A stretch of DNA of 64,000 nucleotides from Pseudomonas typographi (GCF_014694385.1 NZ_JAAOCA010000007.1:62001-126000), one strand, 5' to 3'; positions 1 to 9,388 are shown, numbered from the stretch's first letter. The notes: generated by a model from the letters alone, not told the origin. A program made the numbers and translations.

Positions 1-788
1 GGCAACAGCAACTCGATCGCTGCCGTGCTGAAGCCGATACCATGGTTGATGCGTTGAACCTGATAGGGCGCATAGATGCCTTTGATGGCCAGCATCGCGC
101 ACAGAATCTGAGTCTCCGTGATCAAGGCGGGGTCGCGGGTGAACAGCGGCTCGACGTAAAACGGCTTGCCGGTTTCCACCACAAAATGAACCCTGTCGCC
201 GGGTATATCGACACGCGGCACGCTGTCGACGATTTTTTCGACTTGGGCGATGACCAAGCCCCCCTTGAACGCCGTGGCTTCGACGATGGTGGGGGTGTCT
301 TCGGTATTGGGGCCGGTATACAGGTTACCGTGCTTGTCGGCGCAAACCGCAGCGATCAAGGCGATATTCGGTGTCAGGTCGATAAAGTAACGCGCGAACA
401 ACTCAAGGTAGGTGTGCACGGCCCCCAGTTCGATCTTGCCGTCGGCCAGCATGGTGGTGATACGCCGGGATTGCGGCCCGGAATAGGAATAGTCCAGTTT
501 GCGGGCGATGCCGCGCTCGTAAAGGTCCAGGTGCTCTGGCAATACGATCCCTGATTGCACCATATGCAGGTCATGAACCTTCTGCGGGTCCACACCTACC
601 AACCCCTGCGCAAGCACCTGTGCTTGTTTTTGGTTATCGCCTTCCAGGCAAACGCGGTCGCCTGGATGGATAACGGCTTCTAAAAATGACGTCAGCTTAT
701 CTACCGCTACTGCCTTGCCTTGCGCGAACTGGCCGCCCGCGGCAAGCCGCCGTTGTCGTGCGTCATTCTGTGTGGTCCAGCTACCCAT
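1..788 (-). CDS. mdcA: Malonate decarboxylase alpha subunit (acetyl-S-ACP:malonate ACP transferase), N-terminal part, cut by window edge
   Basis: The minus strand stays open from an ATG at 788 to base 1 without a stop, giving about 262 residues of a protein that is normally near 550. It carries MdcA landmarks: GDRVCLEGDNQKQA near the N-terminus, then HDLHMVQSG, GAVHTYLELFARYF, NLYTGPNTEDTPT and NHGIGF. The alpha subunit transfers the acyl-carrier-protein thiol from acetyl to malonyl at the start of the biotin-independent malonate decarboxylase cycle in the cytoplasm. The ATG is preceded by GGAG about nine bases upstream. The rest of the mdc operon would lie to the left, outside the window. 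I infer function from family features only. Confidence 0.9.
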   Translation of the reverse strand, partial: MGSWTTQNDARQRRLAAGGQFAQGKAVAVDKLTSFLEAVIHPGDRVCLEGDNQKQAQVLAQGLVGVDPQKVHDLHMVQSGIVLPEHLDLYERGIARKLDYSYSGPQSRRITTMLADGKIELGAVHTYLELFARYFIDLTPNIALIAAVCADKHGNLYTGPNTEDTPTIVEATAFKGGLVIAQVEKIVDSVPRVDIPGDRVHFVVETGKPFYVEPLFTRDPALITETQILCAMLAIKGIYAPYQVQRINHGIGFSTAAIELLL

Positions 789-1306
789 CGAAATGACTCC
801 GTTGGTGGGTTCAGGAATCGACGTTTTCAGGCGGGGTGTTTCAACCCCACCCGACACCGCCGGGCCTTCATGCTCATTAATTAGTTAGCAACGTATCGAA
901 TTGGTTTAGGCAGGATGCTGACCTGCGTCAACTTTGGAACGAATTAAAAAAATATAAAGAACCGCTCAAGGGCGCGGGTTTTGGCCGTTTTGCGACGGTG
1001 GGGATGGTGGCGGGACGCCAGGTTTCACCTGCAACCTGAAGGTAGGCTGGAGTATTCCCTCGGAGAGGGCAGGCTGCCAGCCCTGCCGACAGTTGCCTAT
1101 ACCATGCACACCGCGGGCGAAACTCATGAGGCTACGGATAGCCGTGAGCCCTGCTGCCGTGTTTAATAAAACATACAATAACGGGGTTATTGTGGCTAAA
1201 GTGTCAAATATATTGATAACCATTTGTCCGTGCATTAGGGTAGATCGACTAAGCTGTGTCAGCTCACCACCGACACGGTTCGCATCTACACGAGGAGACA
1301 CGCCCA
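789..1306. other. Intergenic region between divergent mdcA and kauB; no gene seen
   Basis: These 518 bases separate two divergently transcribed genes and should contain both promoters. The stretch near 868-960 and the stretch 1160-1235 are clearly AT-richer than their surroundings. A GC-rich hairpin GGCAGGCT...AGCCCTGCC lies at 1068-1087 and has no T-tract. Short open frames here lack ribosome sites and recognisable motifs, so I do not call a gene. Confidence 0.6.
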
Positions 1307-2800
1307 ATGACCACTTTGACCCGCGCCGATTGGGAACAACGCGCCAGCAGCCTTGAAATCGAAGGCCGCGCGTTTATCGATGGGCAGTACACCGACGCTG
1401 CTGCCAGCGCGGTGTTCGATTGCCTGAGCCCCGTCGATGGGCGTTTGCTGGCCTCCGTGGCCAGTTGCGGCGAGGCCGACGCGAACCGGGCCGTGGCCAA
1501 CGCCCGCCAAGTGTTCGAAGCGGGCAGTTGGTCTCGCCTGGCCCCAGCCAAGCGCAAAGCCACGTTGCTGCGCTTCGCCGGCCTGATCCGGCAGCATGCC
1601 GAAGAACTGGCCTTGCTCGAAACCCTCGACATGGGCAAACCGATCAGTGACGCATTGAATATCGACGTAGCCGCCTCGGCCAACGCCATCGCCTGGTGCG
1701 GCGAGGCCATCGACAAGCTGTACGACGAAGTGGCCGCTACGCCCCACGACCAGCTTGGCTTGGTGACTCGCGAGCCGGTGGGGGTGGTCGCCGCCATCGT
1801 ACCTTGGAACTTCCCGCTGATGATGGCCTGCTGGAAGCTTGGCCCGGCATTGGCCACCGGTAACTCGGTGGTCCTCAAGCCTTCGGAAAAGTCCCCGTTG
1901 ACGGCCATTCGCGTCGCCCAGTTGGCCGTGGAGGCCGGCCTTCCCAAGGGCGTGCTCAACGTGCTGCCCGGCTATGGCCACAGCGTGGGCAAGGCGCTGG
2001 CCTTGCACATGGATGTGGACACCGTGGTGTTCACAGGCTCCACCAAGGTCGCCCGGCAGTTGATGGTTTACGCCGGTGAATCGAACATGAAGCGGGTATG
2101 GCTCGAAGCCGGGGGCAAGAGCCCGAACATCGTTTTTGCCGACGCCCCCGACCTGCAAGCGGCCGCCGAGGCAGCGGCCAGCGCAATCGCCTTCAACCAA
2201 GGCGAAGTGTGCACGGCGGGCTCGCGGCTGCTGGTGGAGCGCTCGATCAAAGCGCGCTTTTTGCCGATGGTGGTCGAAGCGCTGAAACAGTGGAAACCCG
2301 GCAACCCGCTGGACCCGAATACCAATGTGGGTGCGTTGGTCGATACCCAGCAGATGAACACGGTGCTGTCGTATATCGAAGCCGGCCACCAGGAAGGCGC
2401 CACGCTGCTGGTCGGTGGCAAGCGTACCCTTGAAGACACCGGCGGCACCTATGTGGAACCGACGATCTTCGACGGGGTAAGCAATGCCATGCGCATCGCC
2501 AAGGAAGAGATTTTCGGCCCGGTGCTGTCGGTACTCGAATTCGACACGGCCGAGCAAGCCATCGCCATCGCCAACGATACCCCCTATGGCTTGGCCGCGG
2601 CCGTGTGGAGTTCGGATATCTCCAAGGCCCACCTGACCGCCAAGGCGCTACGCGCCGGCAGCGTATGGGTGAACCAATACGACGGCGGCGACATGACCGC
2701 GCCATTCGGTGGTTTCAAGCAGTCGGGCAACGGCCGGGACAAGTCGCTGCATGCCTTCGACAAATACACCGAACTCAAGGCCACTTGGATCAAACTGTGA
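1307..2800 (+). CDS. kauB: Gamma-glutamyl-gamma-aminobutyraldehyde / 4-guanidinobutyraldehyde dehydrogenase (PuuC/KauB-type ALDH)
   Basis: A 497-residue NAD(P)-dependent aldehyde dehydrogenase. The start at 1307 is chosen because GAGGAG lies nine bases upstream; a longer frame opening at 1256 has no ribosome site. Visible ALDH signatures are PWNFPL, FTGSTKVARQL, the catalytic-base region LEAGGKS (Glu267) and the nucleophile in GEVCTAGS (Cys302). The protein closely resembles Pseudomonas KauB, which oxidises aminobutyraldehydes formed from arginine, agmatine and polyamines. The product would feed GABA metabolism, and gabD, gabT, spuI, spuB and spuC lie elsewhere in the window. An MFS transporter follows after 38 bases and is probably co-transcribed. 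Confidence 0.93.
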   Translation: MTTLTRADWEQRASSLEIEGRAFIDGQYTDAAASAVFDCLSPVDGRLLASVASCGEADANRAVANARQVFEAGSWSRLAPAKRKATLLRFAGLIRQHAEELALLETLDMGKPISDALNIDVAASANAIAWCGEAIDKLYDEVAATPHDQLGLVTREPVGVVAAIVPWNFPLMMACWKLGPALATGNSVVLKPSEKSPLTAIRVAQLAVEAGLPKGVLNVLPGYGHSVGKALALHMDVDTVVFTGSTKVARQLMVYAGESNMKRVWLEAGGKSPNIVFADAPDLQAAAEAAASAIAFNQGEVCTAGSRLLVERSIKARFLPMVVEALKQWKPGNPLDPNTNVGALVDTQQMNTVLSYIEAGHQEGATLLVGGKRTLEDTGGTYVEPTIFDGVSNAMRIAKEEIFGPVLSVLEFDTAEQAIAIANDTPYGLAAAVWSSDISKAHLTAKALRAGSVWVNQYDGGDMTAPFGGFKQSGNGRDKSLHAFDKYTELKATWIKL

Positions 2801-2838
2801 TACCAAGCCGCCGGCTTTGCTGATCACCGGAGCGTTTC

Positions 2839-3978
2839 ATGCGTTGGGGTACCTATTTCGCCGTGCTGGCATCGGTGTTGAGCGTTGGCTTGGCACTGGG
2901 CATGAGCATGCCGCTGGTCTCCCTGCGCCTGGAAGGCTGGGGCTACGGCGCCTTCGCAATCGGGGTGATGGCGGCTATGCCCGCGGTGGGTGTGCTGCTC
3001 GGGGCTGGCATGGCCAGCCGGCTGGCCGCGCGTTTCGGTACTGCGGCGCTGATGCGCGGTTGCTTGGCCGGCGGCGCGTTGGCCATCGGCCTGTTGGCGC
3101 TGTTGCCCAGTTACCCGGTGTGGGTAGCCCTGCGGCTGGTGATCGGCAGTATCCTCACCATTCTTTTCGTGCTGGGCGAAAGCTGGATCAACCAGCTTGC
3201 GGTAGACCGCTGGCGCGGCCGGCTGGTGGCGCTCTATGGCAGCAGCTACGCCTTGAGCCAACTGGCCGGGCCGCTGCTGCTCGGGGTGCTGGGCACGGAA
3301 CGTGATTACGGCTTCTGGCTGGCAACGGCGCTGTTGCTGGCGGCCCCACTGTTACTGCTGGGCCGTACCGGGGCGCCGGCAGCCGAAGCGTCGCGGGTGA
3401 CCTTCAGTGCGCTGTTTGGCTTCTGCCGGCAATTGCCGATGATCGCCTGGGCGATTGCCTTGTTCGCGGGCTTCGAGGCACTGATTCTTACACTGTTGCC
3501 GGTGTATTGCCTGCAGCAGGGGTTTTCCACCTCGGTGGCGTTGTACATGGTCAGCACCGTAGTGGTGGGCGACGCGCTGCTGCAACTGCCCATTGGCGCG
3601 CTGGCCGACCGGGTTTCACGCCATGGCTTGTTCCTCGGCTGTGCGATCAGCTTGATGGTGGTCAGCTTGTTAGTTCCGCTGGTTATCCACAGTGTGCTGA
3701 TCTGGCCACTGTGGGTATTGTTCGGCGCCAGTGCCGGCGGCTTGTTTACCCTCTCGCTGGTGCTGATCGGCGAGCGCTTTCGCGACGACGAGCTGGTGCG
3801 TGCCAACGCCCACGTTGCGCAACTGTGGGGCGCCGGTTGCCTGATTGGGCCGCTGCTGGCCGGTGCCGGTAGCCAGTGGGTGAGCGGCCATGCCTTGCCC
3901 TGGATGATGGCGGCCGGCGCCTTCGTGCTGGTGCTGTTGGCGCGGGCCAGGCCGGCCGCCTGCGCGGTGGCGGATTAA
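2839..3978 (+). CDS. MFS transporter, YcaD-like family
   Basis: A 379-residue, strongly hydrophobic protein with about twelve predicted membrane segments, the usual size for a compact major facilitator. Charged residues cluster in short loops after helix 2 (ASRLAARFG) and in the equivalent loop of the second half (ALADRVSRHG), as expected for MFS symmetry. It starts at an ATG with GGAG nearby and lies 38 bases after kauB on the same strand, so a role in uptake or export of an amine-derived compound is plausible but unproven. Its TAA stop shares two bases with the stop of the converging phospholipase D gene. The substrate cannot be read from the sequence. Confidence 0.85.
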   Translation: MRWGTYFAVLASVLSVGLALGMSMPLVSLRLEGWGYGAFAIGVMAAMPAVGVLLGAGMASRLAARFGTAALMRGCLAGGALAIGLLALLPSYPVWVALRLVIGSILTILFVLGESWINQLAVDRWRGRLVALYGSSYALSQLAGPLLLGVLGTERDYGFWLATALLLAAPLLLLGRTGAPAAEASRVTFSALFGFCRQLPMIAWAIALFAGFEALILTLLPVYCLQQGFSTSVALYMVSTVVVGDALLQLPIGALADRVSRHGLFLGCAISLMVVSLLVPLVIHSVLIWPLWVLFGASAGGLFTLSLVLIGERFRDDELVRANAHVAQLWGAGCLIGPLLAGAGSQWVSGHALPWMMAAGAFVLVLLARARPAACAVAD

Positions 3979-5513
3979 AGCAGCCGCTCCAGCCCAATGG
4001 CCTGGCTTACCCAGGCATTGAGCCGGCGCCACCAGCCACCGGGCTCCCGGGTGAGCCTGTGCAGGCGGCCGTTGTCTTCGGTGGCCCAGGTCAACTGCTC
4101 GCCCTGCAACTCAACCTGATAACTCAGCGCCGGCGACATCCCCTGCAGCGCCAATTGCCGGGTCGCCTGGGCCAGCTCGGGGCTGTCGACCAATACGCCC
4201 ACTTCGGTGTTCCACAGCACCGAGCGCGGGTCGAAATTGAACGAGCCGAGGAACACTTTGCGCCGGTCGAACACCATGGCTTTGCTGTGCAGGCTGGAGT
4301 CCGAGCTGCCATGCAGGGGGTAATGGAATGCGTTATCTTCGCCGGGCTGGCGGCGTAGTTCGAACAGTTTTACGCCGTGTTCGAGCAGCGCCTTGCGGTA
4401 GGGCGCGTAGCCGCCGTGCACGGCGGGCACGTCGGTGGCCTCCAGGGAATTGGTCAGTAGACTGACCTGCACGCCGGTATCAGCGGCGCCGGTGAGGTAA
4501 AGCAACCCGGTTTCGCGGGGTACGAAATACGCTGAAACCAATATCAGCTCTTGGTTCACCGCCAGCAGTTCAGGTGCCAGTTGGGTGGTCAACAGCAGGT
4601 GCGGGTCCGGCGCGCCTTGGGAAAGAATCTTGCTAGGGGCGTCCCACAGTACCTTGCTGGGTGCCCAGATCAGTTGCTGGCGCCAGTTGTCGAGTTGCGG
4701 GTGCTGGCGGTAGCTCATCAAGCGGTCGTAGAGTTTTTTGCGCTTGGCGCTGGCCTCGGCGAGCGAGCGTTCCAGGTCGCGCCGCAGGCCGGCCAGTGCA
4801 TCGTTGCGGGCGGCGCCGTAAACCTCGCCGATCGGCCGGCTGAGCGCGCTGTTCCAGTATTGGTCGAAGCTGTCGCCCAGTTCCCGCGCGACCGGGCCCA
4901 TGCCGAGCAAGTCGATGTCAGTGAAATTAAGGTTCGGTTCGGCGTCGAAATACTCATCGCCAATATTGCGCCCGCCAACGATAGCGGCGCTGTCGTCGGC
5001 CAGCCACAGCTTGTTGTGCATGCGCCGGTGCTGCTGGCTCAAGTTCATCAATCGCCCCAGCCCACGGGTTACGCCGGTCGCGCGGCCCAGGTGCAGCGGG
5101 TTGAATAGCCGTACCTGAATATTCGGGTGGCTGGCGAGCGCGGCAAGCACGTCGTCGAGGCCATCGCTGGTGGTGTCGTCGAGCAGCATGCGCACCCGCA
5201 CTCCACGGTCGGCGGCCTTGATCAATTCATCGAGCAAGGCCCGAGTGCTCAGACCGTCCTGGACGATGTAGTACTGCAGGTCGATGCTCGACTTGGCGTT
5301 GCGAACCAGCTCGGCACGTGCCCGGAACGCCGCGCTGTTGCCAGGCAACAGGTAAAAACCGGAGAGGCCGGCATGGGTGGCGGACTGCGCGAAGATCGGG
5401 CGCCCCAGGCTCGACTGCCCGGCTGGGAGCATTTCACTGTGCTGCCGGTGGCTGGGTGGGCTAGCGCAGCCGGCTGCCAGCAACAGTGTGAACAACAGCA
5501 TCAGGTGCTTCAC
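3975..5513 (-). CDS. Phospholipase D family lipoprotein, ClsC/YmdC-like cardiolipin synthase candidate
   Basis: A 512-residue protein with a lipoprotein signal ending LLLAAGCAS (Cys16), so it is probably membrane-anchored and faces the periplasm. Two HKD motifs are intact: HNKLWLADD (His166, Lys168, Asp173) and HSKAMVFDRR (His409, Lys411, Asp416). Each is followed by the expected Gly/Asn-rich tail (GGRNIGDEYF and GSFNFDPRS). This arrangement is typical of ClsC/YmdC enzymes, which join two phospholipids, but family members also include hydrolases. The start is a GTG at 5513. It converges on the upstream MFS gene with a four-base overlap. The neighbourhood gives no functional hint. Confidence 0.85.
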   Translation of the reverse strand: MKHLMLLFTLLLAAGCASPPSHRQHSEMLPAGQSSLGRPIFAQSATHAGLSGFYLLPGNSAAFRARAELVRNAKSSIDLQYYIVQDGLSTRALLDELIKAADRGVRVRMLLDDTTSDGLDDVLAALASHPNIQVRLFNPLHLGRATGVTRGLGRLMNLSQQHRRMHNKLWLADDSAAIVGGRNIGDEYFDAEPNLNFTDIDLLGMGPVARELGDSFDQYWNSALSRPIGEVYGAARNDALAGLRRDLERSLAEASAKRKKLYDRLMSYRQHPQLDNWRQQLIWAPSKVLWDAPSKILSQGAPDPHLLLTTQLAPELLAVNQELILVSAYFVPRETGLLYLTGAADTGVQVSLLTNSLEATDVPAVHGGYAPYRKALLEHGVKLFELRRQPGEDNAFHYPLHGSSDSSLHSKAMVFDRRKVFLGSFNFDPRSVLWNTEVGVLVDSPELAQATRQLALQGMSPALSYQVELQGEQLTWATEDNGRLHRLTREPGGWWRRLNAWVSQAIGLERLL

Positions 5514-5567
5514 GCAAAGAGGGTCCGCTCAGGCAAGTGGGCATGTGACACCGAAACGCCAGGCAAG

Positions 5568-6986
5568 TTAGCCCGCGGCCAGCAACTGCGCGGCGGTTTG
5601 CCCCACCTTGCGCACGGCGTCTTCTATCTGCGCGGTGGGGCGTGCCGCGAAGTTCATCCGCAAGCAATGGCGGTATTTGCCCGAGGCCGAGAAAATACTG
5701 CCCACGGCAATTTGCACGCCCTGGCCCTTCAGCGCTTGGTTCAGCGCCACCGAATCGAAGCGTTCAGGCAGCTCCAGCCACAGCATGAAACCGCCGCGCG
5801 GGCGGCTGACCCGGGTGCCGGCAGGGAAGTAGCGCCGCACCCAGGCGGTCATTTCGTCGCGGCTTTGCTGGTATTGGCCACGCATGCGCCTTACATGGGG
5901 CTCATAATGGCCGCCGGCGATGAAGTCGGCGATCGCCAACTGCGGCTGTGTGGCGGTGCAGCCGCTGCCGATGTACTTCATGTGCGCGACTTGCTCCTGG
6001 TAGCGCCCCGGCGCCACCCAGCCCATGCGCAGCCCCGGCGCGAGGGTTTTGGAAAACGAACTGCACAGCAGCACCCGGCCGTCGGTGTCGAACGACTTGA
6101 TCGTGCGCGCGCGTGGGTACTCGTAAGCGAGGTCGCCGTATACATCATCTTCGATGATCGCCACGTCGTAGCGCTGCGCCAGGCTGAGCAGGGCGCGCTT
6201 ATTGGCCTCGGGCATGATGTAGCCGAACGGGTTGTTGCAGTTGGGGTTAAGTTGGATCACCTTGACCGGCCACTGCTCCAGTGCCAATTCCAGGGCCGGT
6301 AGGCTAATGCCAGTGAGTGGGTCGGTGGGGATCTCTAACGCCTTCATGCCGAGCCCTTGCAGGGTTTGCATCGAGCCGAAGAAGCTGGGCGAGTCTACGG
6401 CCACGATATCGCCCGGTTGGCACAGCGCCCGCACGCTGCACGACAACGCCTCGTGGCAACCGGCGGTGATCAGTATGTCATCGGCGCCCAGCCGGCAGCC
6501 GGAGTTCACCAGCAGGCGGGCGATCTGTTCACGCAGCGCCGGCGTGCCAGGTAACGTGTCGTAATACAGCCCCGGCATGTCCAGGCGCCGGCTCAAGCGG
6601 GCGAGGCTGCGCAGTAAGGGCTTGAGGGTGGGGCTGGTGATGTCTGGCATGCCGCAGCCGAGCGCGACTGTATGTTTGCTCGGGCCTTCGCGGACCATCT
6701 CGACCACCTGGTCCCACTGGGAAATATCCACTGGCCGTTGAGTCGCACGGCTCACGGCCGGTAGCGCGGGCAAGGTGGCGCCCGCGGTGGCGAAAAACCC
6801 CGATTTTGGCCGGGGCGCGGCCAGGCCAGAATCTTCCAGCACCCGGTAGGCCTGCTGTACGGTGCTCAGGCTGACCCCATGCTCGGCGCTCAGTGCCCGC
6901 ACAGACGGCAAGCGATCACCGGGCCGGTACAACCCTTGTTCGATGCGTTCACCCAGCAATTGGGCCAAATGGAGGTAGAGCGTCAT
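5568..6986 (-). CDS. MocR-family regulator (GntR winged helix fused to PLP aminotransferase-like domain)
   Basis: A 472-residue fusion. Residues 1-70 form a GntR-type winged helix (RPGDRLPSVRALS, VSLSTVQQAYRVLE). After a short linker, residues from about 100 onward form a fold-type I aminotransferase domain. The PLP-binding lysine is visible in SSFSKTLAPGLRMG (Lys313), and the cofactor aspartates lie in IIEDDVYGDLAY near residue 280. MocR proteins bind PLP or its adducts as an effector and usually control a divergent gene. Here the divergent gene is a DUF1127 protein, and the space between them carries repeated CCATACAGAT elements. The ligand is unknown. The ATG at 6986 lacks a strong ribosome site. 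Confidence 0.9.
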   Translation of the reverse strand: MTLYLHLAQLLGERIEQGLYRPGDRLPSVRALSAEHGVSLSTVQQAYRVLEDSGLAAPRPKSGFFATAGATLPALPAVSRATQRPVDISQWDQVVEMVREGPSKHTVALGCGMPDITSPTLKPLLRSLARLSRRLDMPGLYYDTLPGTPALREQIARLLVNSGCRLGADDILITAGCHEALSCSVRALCQPGDIVAVDSPSFFGSMQTLQGLGMKALEIPTDPLTGISLPALELALEQWPVKVIQLNPNCNNPFGYIMPEANKRALLSLAQRYDVAIIEDDVYGDLAYEYPRARTIKSFDTDGRVLLCSSFSKTLAPGLRMGWVAPGRYQEQVAHMKYIGSGCTATQPQLAIADFIAGGHYEPHVRRMRGQYQQSRDEMTAWVRRYFPAGTRVSRPRGGFMLWLELPERFDSVALNQALKGQGVQIAVGSIFSASGKYRHCLRMNFAARPTAQIEDAVRKVGQTAAQLLAAG

Positions 6987-6994
6987 TCACCGGA

Positions 6995-7125
6995 TACCCA
7001 TACAGATGAGGAATTTTGACGCCATACAGGGCCCGGCTGGCGTTATCTGTATGGTAAATATCCCGAGGTGCTGAGTCTGTATTTAAATAGGCATTAAATC
7101 CATTATTTTCTTCCATACAGATAAG
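6995..7125. promoter_or_regulatory. Repeat cluster CCATACAGAT, probable operator of the MocR regulator
   Basis: Between the divergent start codons there are two exact copies of CCATACAGAT on the plus strand (6998-7007 and 7113-7122), a shortened copy CCATACAGGG (7022-7031), an exact inverted copy ATCTGTATGG (7045-7054) and a partial inverted copy GTCTGTAT (7075-7082). MocR regulators commonly bind repeated short sites between themselves and the divergent target, so this is the likely operator. The binding itself is inferred. Confidence 0.7.
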
Positions 7126-7143
7126 CTTTGGAAGGAACAGTAC

Positions 7144-7383
7144 ATGGAGCAGATCCGCGGTGTACCCCTGCGGCTTTACCCCACCGAACCTGAACGCCAA
7201 TGCTGCGTTGCGGCCACCCATGAGGTGGGCGGCCCTGCTGGGCTCGGCTGGCTGGGGGTGTACATTCACCGCTGGCGCACCCGCCAGCAACTGCTGGCGT
7301 TGGACCTTGCGCAGCTCAAGGATTTGGGCCTGAGCCGCGCCGATGCGCAGCGCGAAGGGTGCAAACCTTTTTGGAAGGGCTAG
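7144..7383 (+). CDS. Small DUF1127 (YjiS-like) protein
   Basis: A 79-residue protein. Its C-terminal half matches the DUF1127 pattern: an aromatic/basic helix (VYIHRWRTRQQL), then LLALDLAQLKDLGLSRADAQREGCKPFW. The family is small, basic and common in proteobacteria, with members linked to RNA binding and to phosphate or carbon metabolism; the role here is unknown. AAGGAA lies upstream of the ATG. The gene is divergent from the MocR regulator and its upstream DNA carries the repeat cluster, so it is probably that regulator's target. Confidence 0.8.
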   Translation: MEQIRGVPLRLYPTEPERQCCVAATHEVGGPAGLGWLGVYIHRWRTRQQLLALDLAQLKDLGLSRADAQREGCKPFWKG

Positions 7384-7419
7384 CGTGCTGTGTTGAACCC
7401 GAAACGGCTATAAGGGCGT

Positions 7420-7439
7420 GCGCCGCGCAAAGGCGGCGC
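7420..7439. terminator. GC-rich hairpin between convergent genes
   Basis: GCGCCGC (7420-7426) can pair with GCGGCGC (7433-7439) around a six-base loop. It lies between the ends of the converging DUF1127 and dadR genes, a usual place for a shared transcription stop. No long T-tract is present on either strand. Confidence 0.5.
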
Positions 7440-7443
7440 GCGG

Positions 7444-7932
7444 TCAGTCTGGCACCGGCAAGTTGAGGCTTTCCTTTACCTCTTCCATCACGATGTAGCT
7501 TTTCGATTCACGCACATGGGGCAGCTTCAGCAAGATGTCGCCCAGCAGCTTGCGGTATGAAGCCATCTCGGAAATCCGCGCTTTTACCAGGTAATCGAAG
7601 TCGCCCGACACCAAGTGGCACTCCAGCACGTGGGGTAGCCGCAGCACCGCCCGGCGGAAATCGTCGAAGGTGTCGCCCGATTTATAGTCCAGGCTGATTT
7701 CGACGAACACCAACAGGCTACCCTTAAGATACTGTGGGTTAAGCCGGGCGTAGTAGCCCATAATGATCCCTTCGCGTTCCAAACGGCGCACTCGCTCCGT
7801 GCATGGGGTGGTCGACAAGCCCACTCGCTCACCCAATTCGGTGAATGACAGTCGCCCGTCGGCCTGCAACAGGCGCAGGATGTTGCGGTCGATTTTGTCG
7901 AGTTCGCGTTTGCTCTGGTGCTGGGTTCGCAT
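7444..7932 (-). CDS. dadR: Lrp/AsnC-family regulator of D-amino acid catabolism
   Basis: A 162-residue Lrp-type protein: an N-terminal helix-turn-helix (LDKIDRNILRLLQADGRLS, then TPCTERVRRLE), then the RAM/AsnC ligand domain (VLECHLVSGDFDYLVKARI). I choose the ATG at 7932, giving MRTQHQSKREL, because GGAG lies eleven bases upstream; an in-frame GTG at 7944 overlaps that ribosome site. It is divergent from dadA, and DadR is the known alanine-responsive activator of dadAX in Pseudomonas. The intergenic DNA is AT-rich, as expected for Lrp binding. Confidence 0.92.
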   Translation of the reverse strand: MRTQHQSKRELDKIDRNILRLLQADGRLSFTELGERVGLSTTPCTERVRRLEREGIIMGYYARLNPQYLKGSLLVFVEISLDYKSGDTFDDFRRAVLRLPHVLECHLVSGDFDYLVKARISEMASYRKLLGDILLKLPHVRESKSYIVMEEVKESLNLPVPD

Positions 7933-7977
7933 AGGCAATGCCACTCCAAGGGAGCTGTTTCAGCCGGGAATTATCGC

Positions 7978-8028
7978 CAAATATAGCTTTTTATATAGTG
8001 AAAAGCACTGCTTTGCCCTTTCTATACT
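7978..8028 (+). promoter_or_regulatory. AT-rich dadA promoter region
   Basis: A good -10 element TATACT lies at 8023-8028, about 59 bases before the dadA start. Upstream, 7978-8000 is an A/T run with repeated TATA steps, the sort of DNA that Lrp-family proteins bind. The -35 element is weak (TGAAAA near 8000), consistent with an activated promoter. Confidence 0.5.
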
Positions 8029-8086
8029 GCCGCCATCGAAACGTTCTCAAGCATTTTTCGCGCGCTAGGCCGTGCAAGGGGTGAAC

Positions 8087-9388
8087 ATGCGTGTGCTGGT
8101 ACTTGGCGGTGGTGTCATCGGCACCACCAGTGCGTATTACCTGGCCCGCCAGGGCTTCGAGGTGGTGGTGGTCGAGCGCCAGGGCGGCGTGGCGCTGGAA
8201 ACCAGTTTCGCCAATGCCGGCCAGGTGTCCCCCGGGTATGCCTCGCCCTGGGCCGCGCCAGGTGTACCGCTCAAAGCCATCAAATGGCTGTTGCAACGCC
8301 ACGCGCCCTTGGCGATCAAGGCCACCGGCGACTTCGACCAGTACCTGTGGATGGCGCAGATGCTGCGTAACTGCACCGCCCACCGCTACGCGATCAACAA
8401 AGAGCGCATGGTGCGCTTGTCGGGGTACAGCCGCGATTGCCTCGATGAGCTGCGAGCCGAAACCGGCATCCGCTACGAAGGCCGCGCCCTGGGCACTACC
8501 CAGTTGTTCCGCACCCAGGCACAACTGGATAACGCCGCCAAAGACATCGCCGTGCTTGAGCGTGAAGGGGTGCCCTTCGAACTGCTCGACCGTGCCGGCA
8601 TCGCTCGCGTGGAGCCCGCCCTGGCCGACACCGGCGACCTGCTCGTCGGTGCCTTGCGCCTGCCCGACGACCAGACCGGCGACTGCCAGATGTTCACCAC
8701 ACGCCTGGCCGAGCTGTGCGTGGGGCTGGGGGTGCAGTTCCGTTTTGGCCAGCAGGTGCAGCGCCTGGACTTCGCTGGCGACCGCATCAACGGGGTAATC
8801 ATCGACGGTAAGCTGGAAACCGCCGACCGCTACGTGCTGGCTTTGGGCAGTTATTCGCCGGCCTTGCTCAAGCCATTGGGCGTAAAGGCCCCGGTGTACC
8901 CGCTCAAGGGCTACTCGATGACCATCCCGATCGTCGACGCGGCCATGGCACCGGCCTCGACCATTCTCGACGAAACCTACAAGGTGGCGATCACGCGGTT
9001 CGACAACCGTATCCGCGTGGGCGGCATGGCCGAGATCGCAGGTTTTGACCTGTCGCTGAACCCACGGCGCCGTGAAACGCTGGAGATGATCGTCAACGAC
9101 CTTTATCCTCGCGGCGGGAACCTGCAAGAAGCAAGCTTCTGGACCGGCTTGCGGCCGACCACCCCCGATGGCACGCCCATCGTTGGGGCTACGCCCTACC
9201 GCAACCTGTTCCTCAACACCGGCCATGGCACCCTGGGTTGGACCATGGCCTGCGGCTCCGGCCGGCTGCTCGCCGACCTGATGGCGCGTAAAAACCCCCA
9301 GATCAGTGCCGAGGGCTTGGATATTTCCCGCTACGGCAAACACCCGGAGATTGCAAAGCATGCCCATACAGCGCCAGCACACCAATGA
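8087..9388 (+). CDS. dadA: D-amino acid dehydrogenase (catabolic D-alanine dehydrogenase)
   Basis: A 433-residue FAD enzyme that oxidises D-alanine and other D-amino acids to 2-oxo acids, passing electrons to the respiratory chain at the inner membrane. The dinucleotide-binding motif VLGGGVIG is at residues 5-12. DadA hallmarks include [22 protein letters not shown] and the C-terminal [12 protein letters not shown] with [10 protein letters not shown] start at the ATG at 8087 (MRVLVLG), which has AAGGGG before it; the frame extends 15 bases further upstream to a GTG without support. The gene lies divergent from dadR and overlaps ridA by 29 bases. Confidence 0.95.
   Translation: MRVLVLGGGVIGTTSAYYLARQGFEVVVVERQGGVALETSFANAGQVSPGYASPWAAPGVPLKAIKWLLQRHAPLAIKATGDFDQYLWMAQMLRNCTAHRYAINKERMVRLSGYSRDCLDELRAETGIRYEGRALGTTQLFRTQAQLDNAAKDIAVLEREGVPFELLDRAGIARVEPALADTGDLLVGALRLPDDQTGDCQMFTTRLAELCVGLGVQFRFGQQVQRLDFAGDRINGVIIDGKLETADRYVLALGSYSPALLKPLGVKAPVYPLKGYSMTIPIVDAAMAPASTILDETYKVAITRFDNRIRVGGMAEIAGFDLSLNPRRRETLEMIVNDLYPRGGNLQEASFWTGLRPTTPDGTPIVGATPYRNLFLNTGHGTLGWTMACGSGRLLADLMARKNPQISAEGLDISRYGKHPEIAKHAHTAPAHQ

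Noticed and set aside
1068..1087. Hairpin upstream of kauB considered as a terminator or riboswitch
   Set aside because: It has no T-tract and no conserved riboswitch core, and lies far from either start codon.
1286..2632. A 448-codon open frame on the minus strand inside kauB
   Set aside because: It is the antisense shadow of a GC-rich gene, with His/Gly-rich low-quality sequence and no recognisable domain.
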